Shown in pieces: positions 17,811-24,787 of a stretch of 36,001 bases of DNA. Below the pieces are notes generated by a model. It was not told where the DNA came from. It made no database searches and saw only the letters and a list, made by a program, of their open reading frames with translations. Both the position numbers and the translations under genes were made by a program. Position 1 is the first letter of the stretch, and each line of letters opens with the position of its first letter. The stretch is from CAYRNC01 sp964425645 (GTDB lineage Bacteria > Bacillota > Clostridia > Peptostreptococcales > Anaerovoracaceae): assembly GCA_964425645.1 (NCBI GenBank), contig CAYRNC010000008.1:1-36001 (forward strand), given 5' to 3'.

Positions 17811-19160
17811 ATGGACTCCGGCCCTGAACCAGGCATCCCGATATCATTTCAATTGCTGTTTATTGCAGCTTTAATACTCATAAACGCTTTTTTTTCAGCG
17901 GCGGAAATGGCAATAGTATCAGTCAATAAGACCAAGATCAGAATACTGGCCCAAACAGAGAATGAGAAGGCTAGGCTTTTGCTTAAGCTTTTAGACGAAC
18001 CGACTCGGTTTTTATCTACCATACAAATTGCTATTACGCTGGCCGGTTTTTTGGCAAGCGCCGCAGCTGCACTTGGTATGGCAAATAAATTAGGCTCACA
18101 GATCGACAGCACCGGTATTCCCTACGGCATGCAATTGGCGGTTTTTTTTGTAACGGTTGTTTTATCGTATATCACCCTTGTTCTTGGGGAACTGTATCCT
18201 AAGCGCATTGCTTTACTCCATTCGGAAAAGCTGGCACTTTTGTTTGTAAAGCCGATCCTGTTCATTTCTAAAGCTGCTGCACCCTTTGTTTGGCTGCTGT
18301 CCGCATCCGTGGCGCTTCTTTTAAGGATTACAAGGCAACATGCAACAGGCACCGAAGATGAATTCTCGGAAGATGAGGTCAAATCAATGCTTGAAGCCGG
18401 ACAGGAAGCGGGAGCAATAAAAGAAGATGGTGCAAAGATGATAAACAGCATATTCGCCTTTGACGACAAGCTGGCCTATGAAGTAATGACCCCAAGGACC
18501 GATGTTTTTTCAATAGATATAGATGACCCGGAAGAAGAATATGTGGATGAATTGATGGAACTTCGTTATTCGCGAATCCCGGTGTACGAAAATGACAGGG
18601 ACAATATTATAGGGATATTAAATATAAAAGACTATCTGATTAAGGCACGCAGGACAGGCTTTATAAATGTAGACCTAAAAGACATCCTGAGAAAACCTTA
18701 TTTTGTGCCCGAAAGCAAGAATATCGATGAGCTGTTTCGGGACTTGCAGTCTTCAAAACAGCACATAGCGATACTCATAGATGAGTACGGCGGTTTTTCG
18801 GGAATAGTCACTATGGAAGATTTAATAGAAGAGATCATGGGTGATATTACTGATGAATACGATGAGGCGATGGAAGAATTAAGAAGGATAGGAGACAACG
18901 TTTATTTGTTGGACGGGCTCATTTCATTAGATGATCTTAACGATGAACTGAATTTGAATCTGGATTCGGAAAACAGCGAAACATTAGGCGGGTTCCTGCT
19001 TGAGATCCTTGGAGAAATACCCTCTGAAGATGAAAAGGAATATCCATCGGTGGATTATAAAAACTATACTTTTAAAATAGAAGAGGTACTGGACAGGCGC
19101 ATTGAACGAGTTCGTCTTACTATAAATCCGAATGAAGAGGATGCTAAACCGGAAGATTGA
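17811..19160 (+). CDS. CNNM/HlyC-CorC family membrane protein with CBS domains
   Basis: A 449-residue protein. Four hydrophobic segments in the first 190 or so residues form the DUF21/CNNM membrane domain: about 12-34, 65-92, 105-135 and 140-177. Two CBS domains follow (about 215-335, starting VMTPRTDVFSIDI), then a C-terminal transporter-associated CorC/HlyC domain (about 345-435). Relatives export magnesium (B. subtilis MpfA, human CNNM); the older name hemolysin-like is misleading. The CBS pair probably senses ATP-Mg. The SD AGGAGGAG is five bases before the ATG. With a promoter just upstream and a terminator downstream it looks like a single-gene unit between two operons. Confidence 0.88.
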   Translation: MDSGPEPGIPISFQLLFIAALILINAFFSAAEMAIVSVNKTKIRILAQTENEKARLLLKLLDEPTRFLSTIQIAITLAGFLASAAAALGMANKLGSQIDSTGIPYGMQLAVFFVTVVLSYITLVLGELYPKRIALLHSEKLALLFVKPILFISKAAAPFVWLLSASVALLLRITRQHATGTEDEFSEDEVKSMLEAGQEAGAIKEDGAKMINSIFAFDDKLAYEVMTPRTDVFSIDIDDPEEEYVDELMELRYSRIPVYENDRDNIIGILNIKDYLIKARRTGFINVDLKDILRKPYFVPESKNIDELFRDLQSSKQHIAILIDEYGGFSGIVTMEDLIEEIMGDITDEYDEAMEELRRIGDNVYLLDGLISLDDLNDELNLNLDSENSETLGGFLLEILGEIPSEDEKEYPSVDYKNYTFKIEEVLDRRIERVRLTINPNEEDAKPED

Positions 19161-19280
19161 AGTCACCGGGAATTAAAATAGAATTGCGATAACTGAGGCC
19201 GTGCAGAAAGACTGCTTGGCCTTTTTGATTTCTTCTAAGTCCGTTAAGACAAGCATAAGAATAGGGTAGGGGGTGAGGGA
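19161..19280 (+). other. Intergenic region before the spoIIIA operon
   Basis: This is the only gap of more than 100 bases in the window. Its first half holds the terminator at 19195-19226. The second half (19227-19280) should carry the promoter of spoIIIAA, but I see no convincing mother-cell sigma-E pair: only a CATA core at 19254 with no matching -35 at 13-15 bases. It ends with AGGGGGTGA (19268-19276), a good SD for the TTG start. Confidence 0.7.
19195..19226 (+). terminator. Rho-independent terminator after the CNNM-family gene
   Basis: AGGCCGTGCAG (19196-19206) pairs with CTGCTTGGCCT (19212-19222) around a five-base loop, with one G-T wobble and one T-T mismatch, and a run of five T follows. 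It ends the CNNM unit and isolates the spoIIIA operon from upstream readthrough. Confidence 0.82.
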
Positions 19281-20192
19281 TTGGACGATATCATGCAGCT
19301 CCTTAAAAAGCTGCCCTTGGGTTTACGGAACGAAATCATGGAACTTCCTTTGGAAATCAGGGATCATATTGAGGAGATAAGGCTTTATATAAATCAGCCT
19401 CTTATCATTACATCAAAAGGGACAAGATATAAAATGTCCGGGCCTTTAACAAATAAAATATGTTCATCGACCGTGGATAATGTGTTTCATTCGATTCTGG
19501 ATCATTCAGCCTACGCATATCAAGAGGAACTTAAAAAGGGCTATGTTACCCTGGAAGGGGGACATAGAATAGGGATCTGCGGCAGGACCGTTGTGGAGGC
19601 AGGCGAAATAAAGAGTATTAAGGATATCTCCTCTTTGAACATCAGAAGAAGCCGCGAGTGGATAGGGGTTTCAGATAAAATACTGCCTCATATTTTTGAT
19701 GCTGGAGGGGGATTCATGCACACACTTATAGTATCGCCGCCCATGTGCGGCAAAACTACACTGCTTCGCGATGTTATAAGAAATCTAGCCGGGCTGGGAT
19801 ATCGGGTCGGTGTATGCGATGAACGGTCAGAAATTGCAGGCTGTCATCACGGTCAGCCCAGCTTTGACTTAGGGCTTGGGACTGACGTTTTGGACGGATG
19901 CCCCAAGGATGAAGGTATGATCATGCTAATTAGGGCAATGTCTCCTGATGTAATCGCTACAGACGAGATAGGAAAAGCAGAGGATCTTTACGGAATTGAA
20001 GCAGCACTCTGCGCAGGCATAAAGCTGATTACCACCATCCACGGCAAGGATTATGGGGAACTGCTCCGCTCCGGTATCGGAGCCCTGGTGGAGAAAGGAA
20101 TATTCCAGCGAATTTTATATCTTTCAAACATTCCCGCCATAGGCACTGTTATACGCATTAGCGATGGGTTAAATCAGACTGTTTCCGTTTAA
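19281..20192 (+). CDS. spoIIIAA: Stage III sporulation protein AA (ATPase)
   Basis: A 303-residue secretion-type ATPase with Walker A SPPMCGKTT at residues 152-160 and Walker B DVIATDEIG at about 223-231. It is required in the mother cell after engulfment and is thought to power or assemble the SpoIIIA-SpoIIQ channel that feeds the forespore. Walker A has methionine where many family members have glycine (PPGCGKTT), but the lysine and threonines are intact. The start is TTG 19281, because AGGGGGTGA sits right before it; the in-frame ATG at 19293 is too far from this SD. It is first of the eight-gene operon, and the next gene starts 54 bases later. Confidence 0.96.
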   Translation: MDDIMQLLKKLPLGLRNEIMELPLEIRDHIEEIRLYINQPLIITSKGTRYKMSGPLTNKICSSTVDNVFHSILDHSAYAYQEELKKGYVTLEGGHRIGICGRTVVEAGEIKSIKDISSLNIRRSREWIGVSDKILPHIFDAGGGFMHTLIVSPPMCGKTTLLRDVIRNLAGLGYRVGVCDERSEIAGCHHGQPSFDLGLGTDVLDGCPKDEGMIMLIRAMSPDVIATDEIGKAEDLYGIEAALCAGIKLITTIHGKDYGELLRSGIGALVEKGIFQRILYLSNIPAIGTVIRISDGLNQTVSV

Positions 20193-20246
20193 CCAATCGT
20201 CATATATCCTTGTCCATGGAATATAAATGAAATGTGGAGGTTTGTA
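20193..20246 (+). promoter_or_regulatory. Possible sigma-E-like -35 in the spoIIIAA-AB gap
   Basis: GTCATATA at 20199-20206 matches seven of eight positions of the sigma-E -35 consensus (GTCATATT). The best -10 candidate at proper spacing is only AATATAAA (20220-20227), a poor match to CATACAAT. The gap is long for this otherwise tight operon. This is weak evidence. Confidence 0.22.
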
Positions 20247-20762
20247 ATGAAACTGTTTTTATCGATTTTCATCGTGGGCTTGTCGGTTGCAACAGGATTT
20301 CTTGCAACCAGATCTTTGCATAATCGGGTATTACATCTGCAGGAACTTATCACTGCCCTAACAGTATTGGAGGCAGAAATGAAATATTTAAGGGATCCCA
20401 TCCCATATCTTTTCAAGAATATTGGAATGAGATTCAGGGGACCCGCAGGCCAATTGTTTTTACAAATGGAGGAGAAGTTGAATGACTGTGGAGATTTTGA
20501 TTTTTATACGAATTGGTGTAAATCGGTGCATGAAGTTTATGGTGGGGGTTCGTTAATTCCCCAGGATATAGACATACTCTGCGAGACGGGCATAGAACTT
20601 GGGAAAACAGACATAGAGGGGCAAAAGGGATTATTTAAACGGATTTTTATAAGGCTCGAACAGCAGACAGCTTTAGCTGAAACAGAAAAAATAACGAAGG
20701 GCAGGGTCAGGAGATCTTTATGCACCGCAGGCGGTGTGCTTTTCGTTATCGTTTCACTATAA
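20247..20762 (+). CDS. spoIIIAB: Stage III sporulation protein AB
   Basis: A 171-residue protein with an N-terminal hydrophobic helix (about residues 3-22) and a C-terminal one, with a helical GspF-like core between (LHNRVLHLQELITALTVLEAEM). SpoIIIAB resembles the type II secretion inner-membrane protein GspF and is thought to be a membrane platform partner of the AA ATPase. I chose ATG 20247, which has TGGAGG six bases upstream; an in-frame ATG at 20232 lies before that SD. It is followed 13 bases later by spoIIIAC. Confidence 0.93.
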   Translation: MKLFLSIFIVGLSVATGFLATRSLHNRVLHLQELITALTVLEAEMKYLRDPIPYLFKNIGMRFRGPAGQLFLQMEEKLNDCGDFDFYTNWCKSVHEVYGGGSLIPQDIDILCETGIELGKTDIEGQKGLFKRIFIRLEQQTALAETEKITKGRVRRSLCTAGGVLFVIVSL

Positions 20763-20775
20763 GAAAGGAAGCAGC

Positions 20776-20976
20776 ATGGATTTCAGCGTAGACATCATAT
20801 TTAAAATCGCAGCTGTAGGGATTATCGTAGCGGTGCTCAATCAGGTTCTGATCAGAGCCGGGCGGGAAGATCAGGCGATGATGACAACGTTAGCGGGAAT
20901 CATAGTCGTATTAGTTATTATCATACAGATGATAAATGATTTTTTTACGGCTGTAAAAACGATGTTCCAGTTCTAA
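20776..20976 (+). CDS. spoIIIAC: Stage III sporulation protein AC
   Basis: A 66-residue membrane protein with two hydrophobic helices, a normal size for SpoIIIAC. The loop QVLIRAGREDQAMM between the helices is highly typical. It is a small membrane component of the mother-cell side of the channel, related in sequence to SpoIIIAD. ATG 20776 has AAGGAAG just upstream; a longer in-frame reading that starts in spoIIIAB does not fit the family. Confidence 0.95.
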   Translation: MDFSVDIIFKIAAVGIIVAVLNQVLIRAGREDQAMMTTLAGIIVVLVIIIQMINDFFTAVKTMFQF

Positions 20977-20988
20977 GGGGAAAAAGAT

Positions 20989-21378
20989 ATGGATATTTTT
21001 AAAATTGCCGCAATTGCCATATGCGGAGTTATTATCGCATCCATTGTACGGGAATACAAGCCTGCCTTTGCCCTTTACATAGTGATTGCAACCGTATTGT
21101 TCATCTTCGGCTATATAATGTATCAGCTTAGGGCAGTTTTTCAATTCTTAAGCTATGTATACGATCGGATCAGCTACGGACAGGCATTCTTTCCTATTCT
21201 CCTTAAGGTGCTTGCAGTAGCCTACATAGCCGACTTTGTTGCACAAATTTGCAGAGATTCTGGTGAAAACGCCATAGGAGACAAGATCGAACTATCAGGT
21301 AAAATACTGATATTCTATCTTGCCACGCCTATTATGATGTCGGTGCTTGATACATTATCTAAATTGTATTCAATTTAG
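20989..21378 (+). CDS. spoIIIAD: Stage III sporulation protein AD
   Basis: A 129-residue protein with about four hydrophobic stretches (near 3-18, 24-48, 60-90 and 103-125). VREYKPAFALYIVIAT, near residue 25, and VAYIADFVAQICRDSGENAIGDKIELSGK are family hallmarks. It is a membrane subunit of the SpoIIIA complex, homologous in its first half to SpoIIIAC. It has normal length (B. subtilis is 133). An SD of GGGG with AAAAAG lies before the ATG. Confidence 0.95.
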   Translation: MDIFKIAAIAICGVIIASIVREYKPAFALYIVIATVLFIFGYIMYQLRAVFQFLSYVYDRISYGQAFFPILLKVLAVAYIADFVAQICRDSGENAIGDKIELSGKILIFYLATPIMMSVLDTLSKLYSI

Positions 21379-21387
21379 GAGACCGGT

Positions 21388-22458
21388 ATGAACTATGAGA
21401 ACCTGATAGATGAACAGTTAAAAGCCATGGATCTTAAAGCATTAGAGGAACTTATGGGACAGGAGGATTCTCTTTTTAAAATCAGCATAAGAGAAATAGT
21501 CAGCCGCGTAACCCATGGTGAGCCTATCTGGCATTTGGATCAGGTGTTCAATTCAATAATCAGCTTTTTTTTAAAAGAAGTATCCTCCAGCATCTCTTTA
21601 GGAATAAAGATAGTCGCTGTCTGTATTGTTATGGGACTCATGCTGAACCTGAGTTCCGCTTTAGGGAAAAGCGCCGTTTCCACTATCGGTGCAATGGTTT
21701 GCAGCTGTGTTGTAATCGCATTGTGTCTGATTAACTTCATGGACATATATATGTTATGTGAAATAACTATAGAAAGAATGGCCCTGCTCATGCAGGTGCT
21801 GCTTCCAATATTGCTGCCCTTGATCATAACAATGGGAGGCTTCGCCACAGGAGGAATTATGAGTCCGGTACTGTTAGGCGCCATCACACTGTTTACAACG
21901 TTTATCCAAAAAATCGTATTGCCGGCGCTGTTCTATTCATGCGTTTTTATCCTGGGAAACAGTCTGGCTGACCGAGACTATATCAGGAAATTAGCTGTTC
22001 TGCTTCGAGGCTTCGCATCCTTTGCGATGGGGCTTGCTGTGACGATATTTTCCGGTATGAGCGTCATACAGGGTATTGTCACAAAAAGTGCAGACAGCAT
22101 CCTGTTAAAAACGGCAAAGTATTCTATGGATAATTTTGTTCCCATAGTTGGAGGTTTCGCTGCCGACTCCATGGAAATGGTGCTTTCATGCACGGAAGTA
22201 ATTAAAAACAGCGTGGGAGTTTTCGGCCTGCTCGTTCTGATTACTTTCGTAACTATCCCGATTCTAAAGCTCTTGTCTGTCGCATTGATATATAAGATAA
22301 CTGCCGCCTTAGTAGAACCCATAGGCAACAAAGTAATATCCGACTGCCTGTCCGAAATCGGAAATACCGTGATAACGCTAAGCATAATTGTGTTTCTTGG
22401 GGCGTTGCTTTTTATTATATTTCTCAGCATACTAATCAGCATCGGTACGGCTATGTAG
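21388..22458 (+). CDS. spoIIIAE: Stage III sporulation protein AE, lacking the usual signal peptide
   Basis: A 356-residue polytopic membrane protein with about seven or eight hydrophobic stretches after residue 55 or so. Conserved SpoIIIAE segments include PILLPLIITMGG, GGFASAMGLA-like sequence (GFASFAMGLAVTIFSG), KTAKYSMDNFVPIVGGFAADSMEMVLSC and the C-terminal transmembrane pair. It is the main membrane channel candidate of the complex. It begins MNYENLIDEQL, which aligns with the mature start of relatives; in B. subtilis a cleaved signal peptide precedes this. No longer form is possible, because the spoIIIAD stop at 21376-21378 is in the same frame three codons upstream. Confidence 0.93.
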   Translation: MNYENLIDEQLKAMDLKALEELMGQEDSLFKISIREIVSRVTHGEPIWHLDQVFNSIISFFLKEVSSSISLGIKIVAVCIVMGLMLNLSSALGKSAVSTIGAMVCSCVVIALCLINFMDIYMLCEITIERMALLMQVLLPILLPLIITMGGFATGGIMSPVLLGAITLFTTFIQKIVLPALFYSCVFILGNSLADRDYIRKLAVLLRGFASFAMGLAVTIFSGMSVIQGIVTKSADSILLKTAKYSMDNFVPIVGGFAADSMEMVLSCTEVIKNSVGVFGLLVLITFVTIPILKLLSVALIYKITAALVEPIGNKVISDCLSEIGNTVITLSIIVFLGALLFIIFLSILISIGTAM

Positions 22459-22474
22459 GGGGGAGGGTGAAACG

Positions 22475-22858
22475 TTGAGGGAGTGGGTATGGAATCTGTT
22501 CATAGTAATAGCAGCCTTATCCTTTATTGAGATAGTAGTTCCTGAGGGAAGTATGAGGAGCTATTTGAAATTCATTTTTTCACTGATCATCCTGGGTGTT
22601 ATCGTTTATCCGCTCAGTTCGGCAAAGGACTATGATATAAGTGTCTTCGTTCCAGTCGTTGGGCAAAGCCATATCCGTGAGGATCAAAGATGGCAGGATT
22701 TTTTCGAAAAGGTTGTAAGTGTACAGACAAAACAGATTAAAGAGATATATGAAGAAAAAAAGAGGCAGGAAAACGATCCTGACGAAAGCGACAAAATTCA
22801 AGGAATAAGCAAGCCCTCAAGGGATATATATAGTAGTGATGAGGAGGAAGCAAATTGA
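22475..22858 (+). CDS. spoIIIAF: Stage III sporulation protein AF, short form
   Basis: A 127-residue protein. Two hydrophobic helices (about 4-20 and 28-48) with VPEGSMRSYLKFIFSLIILGVIVYPL between are clearly SpoIIIAF. B. subtilis SpoIIIAF is about 206 residues, with a soluble ring-building domain after the helices. Here only some 75 residues follow, charged and low in predicted fold, stopping just after QTKQIKEIYEEKKRQE, where the domain normally begins. The stop codon overlaps the next gene's start (TTGA), so the end is well defined and there is no visible frameshift remnant. The start is TTG 22475, with GGGGAGGGTGA just upstream. Confidence 0.88.
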   Translation: MREWVWNLFIVIAALSFIEIVVPEGSMRSYLKFIFSLIILGVIVYPLSSAKDYDISVFVPVVGQSHIREDQRWQDFFEKVVSVQTKQIKEIYEEKKRQENDPDESDKIQGISKPSRDIYSSDEEEAN

Positions 22859-23313
22859 AAGAAAAACTGAATAATGATAAATTTGCAAAGGACCTGCTTT
22901 TCAAATTCATTACCGTGCTAATCATTGCAAGCGCAGCTTTATTGCTCCTCAATGTCCTGTCTCAAAACAAAGATGGCCGCATGCAAATTATCGATGAGGA
23001 TGGAGGAACAGAATATTCACAAATGACTGCGATTACACTTGAGGAGGCCCGACTTGCAAAAATACTAAGCGATATAAAGGGAGTAGGATCCGTCGGCGTC
23101 ATGCTTTCATACACCGAACCTGAAGAAATTCAATCGGTGTTTTCAAACATCGGCGAGGCTAAGATGAAAAAGATTAAAGGAGTAATAGTAACGGCCCAAG
23201 GTGCCGAAAATCCTGTTATAAAAAATAACATTAAAAACGCTGTCTCCGCTGTATATGACATCCCGCTTAAAAATGTCATCATATTCGAAAAGAATGGGGA
23301 GGAAAATCAATGA
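22855..23313 (+). CDS. spoIIIAG: Stage III sporulation protein AG, compact form
   Basis: A 152-residue protein with one N-terminal membrane helix (about 14-33) and a soluble ring-building (RBM) domain: EEARLAKILSDIKGVGSVGVMLSY, then KIKGVIVTAQGAENPVIKNN and a C-terminal IPLKNVIIFEK strand. In B. subtilis (about 229 residues) SpoIIIAG forms a large ring in the intermembrane space with a beta-ring made from an insertion between these two halves. Here only about 17 residues join them. The start is TTG 22855, with GAGGAGGAAG upstream, overlapping spoIIIAF by four bases. It overlaps spoIIIAH by four bases. Confidence 0.92.
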   Translation: MKEKLNNDKFAKDLLFKFITVLIIASAALLLLNVLSQNKDGRMQIIDEDGGTEYSQMTAITLEEARLAKILSDIKGVGSVGVMLSYTEPEEIQSVFSNIGEAKMKKIKGVIVTAQGAENPVIKNNIKNAVSAVYDIPLKNVIIFEKNGEENQ

Positions 23314-23948
23314 GCAGATTCCGTTTTAACCAAAGCTTAAAGAAAAAAACTGCGCTGCTTTTCGGCATGCTGGCCCTTATAATCAGCGTAGGAGTGCTAA
23401 GCGACAAATTGACCGGCGAAAAACCCTTGGAAACGTCTTTGGAGTATGTAGAGTACGAACAAGGGAAATTGGATGAACACGACGGACAGGTGTTGGTTGA
23501 CAGTATAGCAATCAGCTCACTTCCCGGCACGATCCCGGATTCAAATGAAGGGACAGATGTTTCCATAGTTACATCCGATGATCTTGAAAGCATTTCTGAT
23601 ATCACTGCCTATTTGAAAGAGGTCAGAGCCACTATCGACATGGATCGAAGCGAAATTATCTCTATGCTTTCAGAGGTTATAGCCGAAACCAACGATGGGG
23701 CGGAAAAGAACAATGCAACCCAGCAAAAACTTAAAATCATCGAATATATGAATGCGGAAAAATCCATGGAAAATCTTATTGAAAACAAGGGCTTTACAGA
23801 TGCGCTGGTCATAATGACTGACAGTTCAGTAAACGTCACTGTCAATAGACAGAACTTAAGTCAAAGCGATATTGCAAAAATCATGGACGTTGTCATCCGC
23901 GAGACAAACAGAAAGGCCGATCAAATAGTTATACAAAGCAAGTTCTAG
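23310..23948 (+). CDS. spoIIIAH: Stage III sporulation protein AH
   Basis: A 212-residue protein with an N-terminal membrane helix (about 12-31) and a variable linker. The C-terminal ring-building domain (about 105-212) has YMNAEKSMENLIENKGF, DALVIMTDSSVNVTV and the final IVIQSKF. In B. subtilis it is displayed on the mother-cell side and binds forespore SpoIIQ to form the ring through the septum. Length is near normal (218 in B. subtilis), so its RBM domain is intact, unlike that of SpoIIIAF. The SD GGGGAGG lies in the end of spoIIIAG. It is the last gene of the operon. Confidence 0.94.
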   Translation: MSRFRFNQSLKKKTALLFGMLALIISVGVLSDKLTGEKPLETSLEYVEYEQGKLDEHDGQVLVDSIAISSLPGTIPDSNEGTDVSIVTSDDLESISDITAYLKEVRATIDMDRSEIISMLSEVIAETNDGAEKNNATQQKLKIIEYMNAEKSMENLIENKGFTDALVIMTDSSVNVTVNRQNLSQSDIAKIMDVVIRETNRKADQIVIQSKF

Positions 23949-23955
23949 CGCTTCC

Positions 23956-23984
23956 TTGAAAAAGACCTCTCTTTCTGCTATAAT
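23956..23984 (+). promoter_or_regulatory. Strong sigma-A-type promoter before asp23
   Basis: TTGAAA (-35, 23956-23961) and TATAAT (-10, 23979-23984) are separated by exactly 17 bases, with TGC just before the -10 (TGN extension). The start site would be near 23991, giving a leader of only about 12 bases that contains the SD GAGGTGA. This is the best promoter in the window and probably drives asp23 through at least mutL and miaA. Confidence 0.85.
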
Positions 23985-24002
23985 CTTTTCGAGGTGAACG
24001 CC

Positions 24003-24362
24003 ATGACCGTAAATGAAGAAGAAAGACAGGGAAGTGTCAAAATTTCAGATGAAGTGATCGCTATTTGCGCTATGAATGCAACTTTAAAAACAAAAGGAGT
24101 ATCGGCTTTAAGCGGCGGGTTAACAGACAGCCTGACAAGAAATATATTGGGCAAGGAACCTATCTATAAAGGCATAAAGATCAACCAAAGCGACGAAGGC
24201 GTCACAATAGACGTGTCCATTATCGTAGACTATGGCGCCAAAATACCTATCGTAGCCTGGGACATACAGGAAAACGTTAAGAATGAAATTGAACACATGA
24301 CGGAATTACCAGTTAACGCGGTCAATATTCACGTAATGGGTGTCCATTTTGAAGAAAAATAG
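24003..24362 (+). CDS. Asp23/YqhY-family envelope-stress protein
   Basis: A 119-residue Asp23/Gls24-family protein with the core GVTIDVSIIVDYGAKIPIVAWDIQENVKNEIEHM and the ending VNIHVMGVHF. It matches the B. subtilis YqhY position, just before nusB. In B. subtilis YqhY is linked to control of acetyl-CoA carboxylase, and Asp23 in Staphylococcus aureus is membrane-associated. ATG 24003 has GAGGTGA six bases upstream; an in-frame GTG at 23994 lies inside that SD. It has its own strong promoter. Confidence 0.9.
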   Translation: MTVNEEERQGSVKISDEVIAICAMNATLKTKGVSALSGGLTDSLTRNILGKEPIYKGIKINQSDEGVTIDVSIIVDYGAKIPIVAWDIQENVKNEIEHMTELPVNAVNIHVMGVHFEEK

Positions 24363-24373
24363 GTAGGAATACA

Positions 24374-24787
24374 ATGACGAGAAAAAAAGCCAGAGAATGC
24401 TTCATGCAGCTGCTTTATCAAATGGACGTCCAACAGGATTTCAGCCAAAATATTAAAGAGCGCTTCTATAAAGAACATATTAGCGATGGAGCCAATCGGG
24501 AATACCTGGATCAAATGTTTATAGCTGTTCGGGATCATCTTCCGGAAATAGACAGTTTGATTTCTGCATTCAGTGAGCGCTGGAAAATTGACCGAATTGC
24601 AAAGGTTGATCTGGCGGTGCTTCGTCTTTCAACGGCGGAAATTCTATATTCCCCCGACATTCCTATATCAGCATCCATCAATGAAGCTGTCCTTCTTGGG
24701 AAAAAATTCGGAGGAGAGGATTCAAGCAAGTTCATCAACGGAATTCTCGGTAAAATTGCAAAGGATAGGAATGAGCAAAAAAAATAA
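24374..24787 (+). CDS. nusB: Transcription antitermination factor NusB
   Basis: A 137-residue all-helical protein beginning with the conserved RKKARECFMQLLYQMD. The C-terminal half has IDRIAKVDLAVLRLSTAEI, VLLGKKFGGEDSSKFINGILG and a basic end. NusB binds boxA RNA with NusE (S10) and helps antitermination of rRNA operons. It is of normal length. The SD TAGGAA lies before the ATG. It overlaps the next gene by 17 bases. Confidence 0.95.
   Translation: MTRKKARECFMQLLYQMDVQQDFSQNIKERFYKEHISDGANREYLDQMFIAVRDHLPEIDSLISAFSERWKIDRIAKVDLAVLRLSTAEILYSPDIPISASINEAVLLGKKFGGEDSSKFINGILGKIAKDRNEQKK

Noticed and set aside
20199..20222. GTCATATA with CATGGAAT as a sigma-E promoter
   Set aside because: The spacer is only 8 bases, where sigma-E needs about 13-15; the longer-spaced alternative is listed with low confidence.
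21978..22442. A minus-strand open frame of 154 codons inside spoIIIAE
   Set aside because: Shadow of a hydrophobic membrane-protein gene; no start signal and no family resemblance.
23955..23976. Small hairpin AAAGA-CCTC-TCTTT after spoIIIAH as a terminator
   Set aside because: Only five A-T-rich pairs with no T run after it; it also lies within the asp23 promoter.
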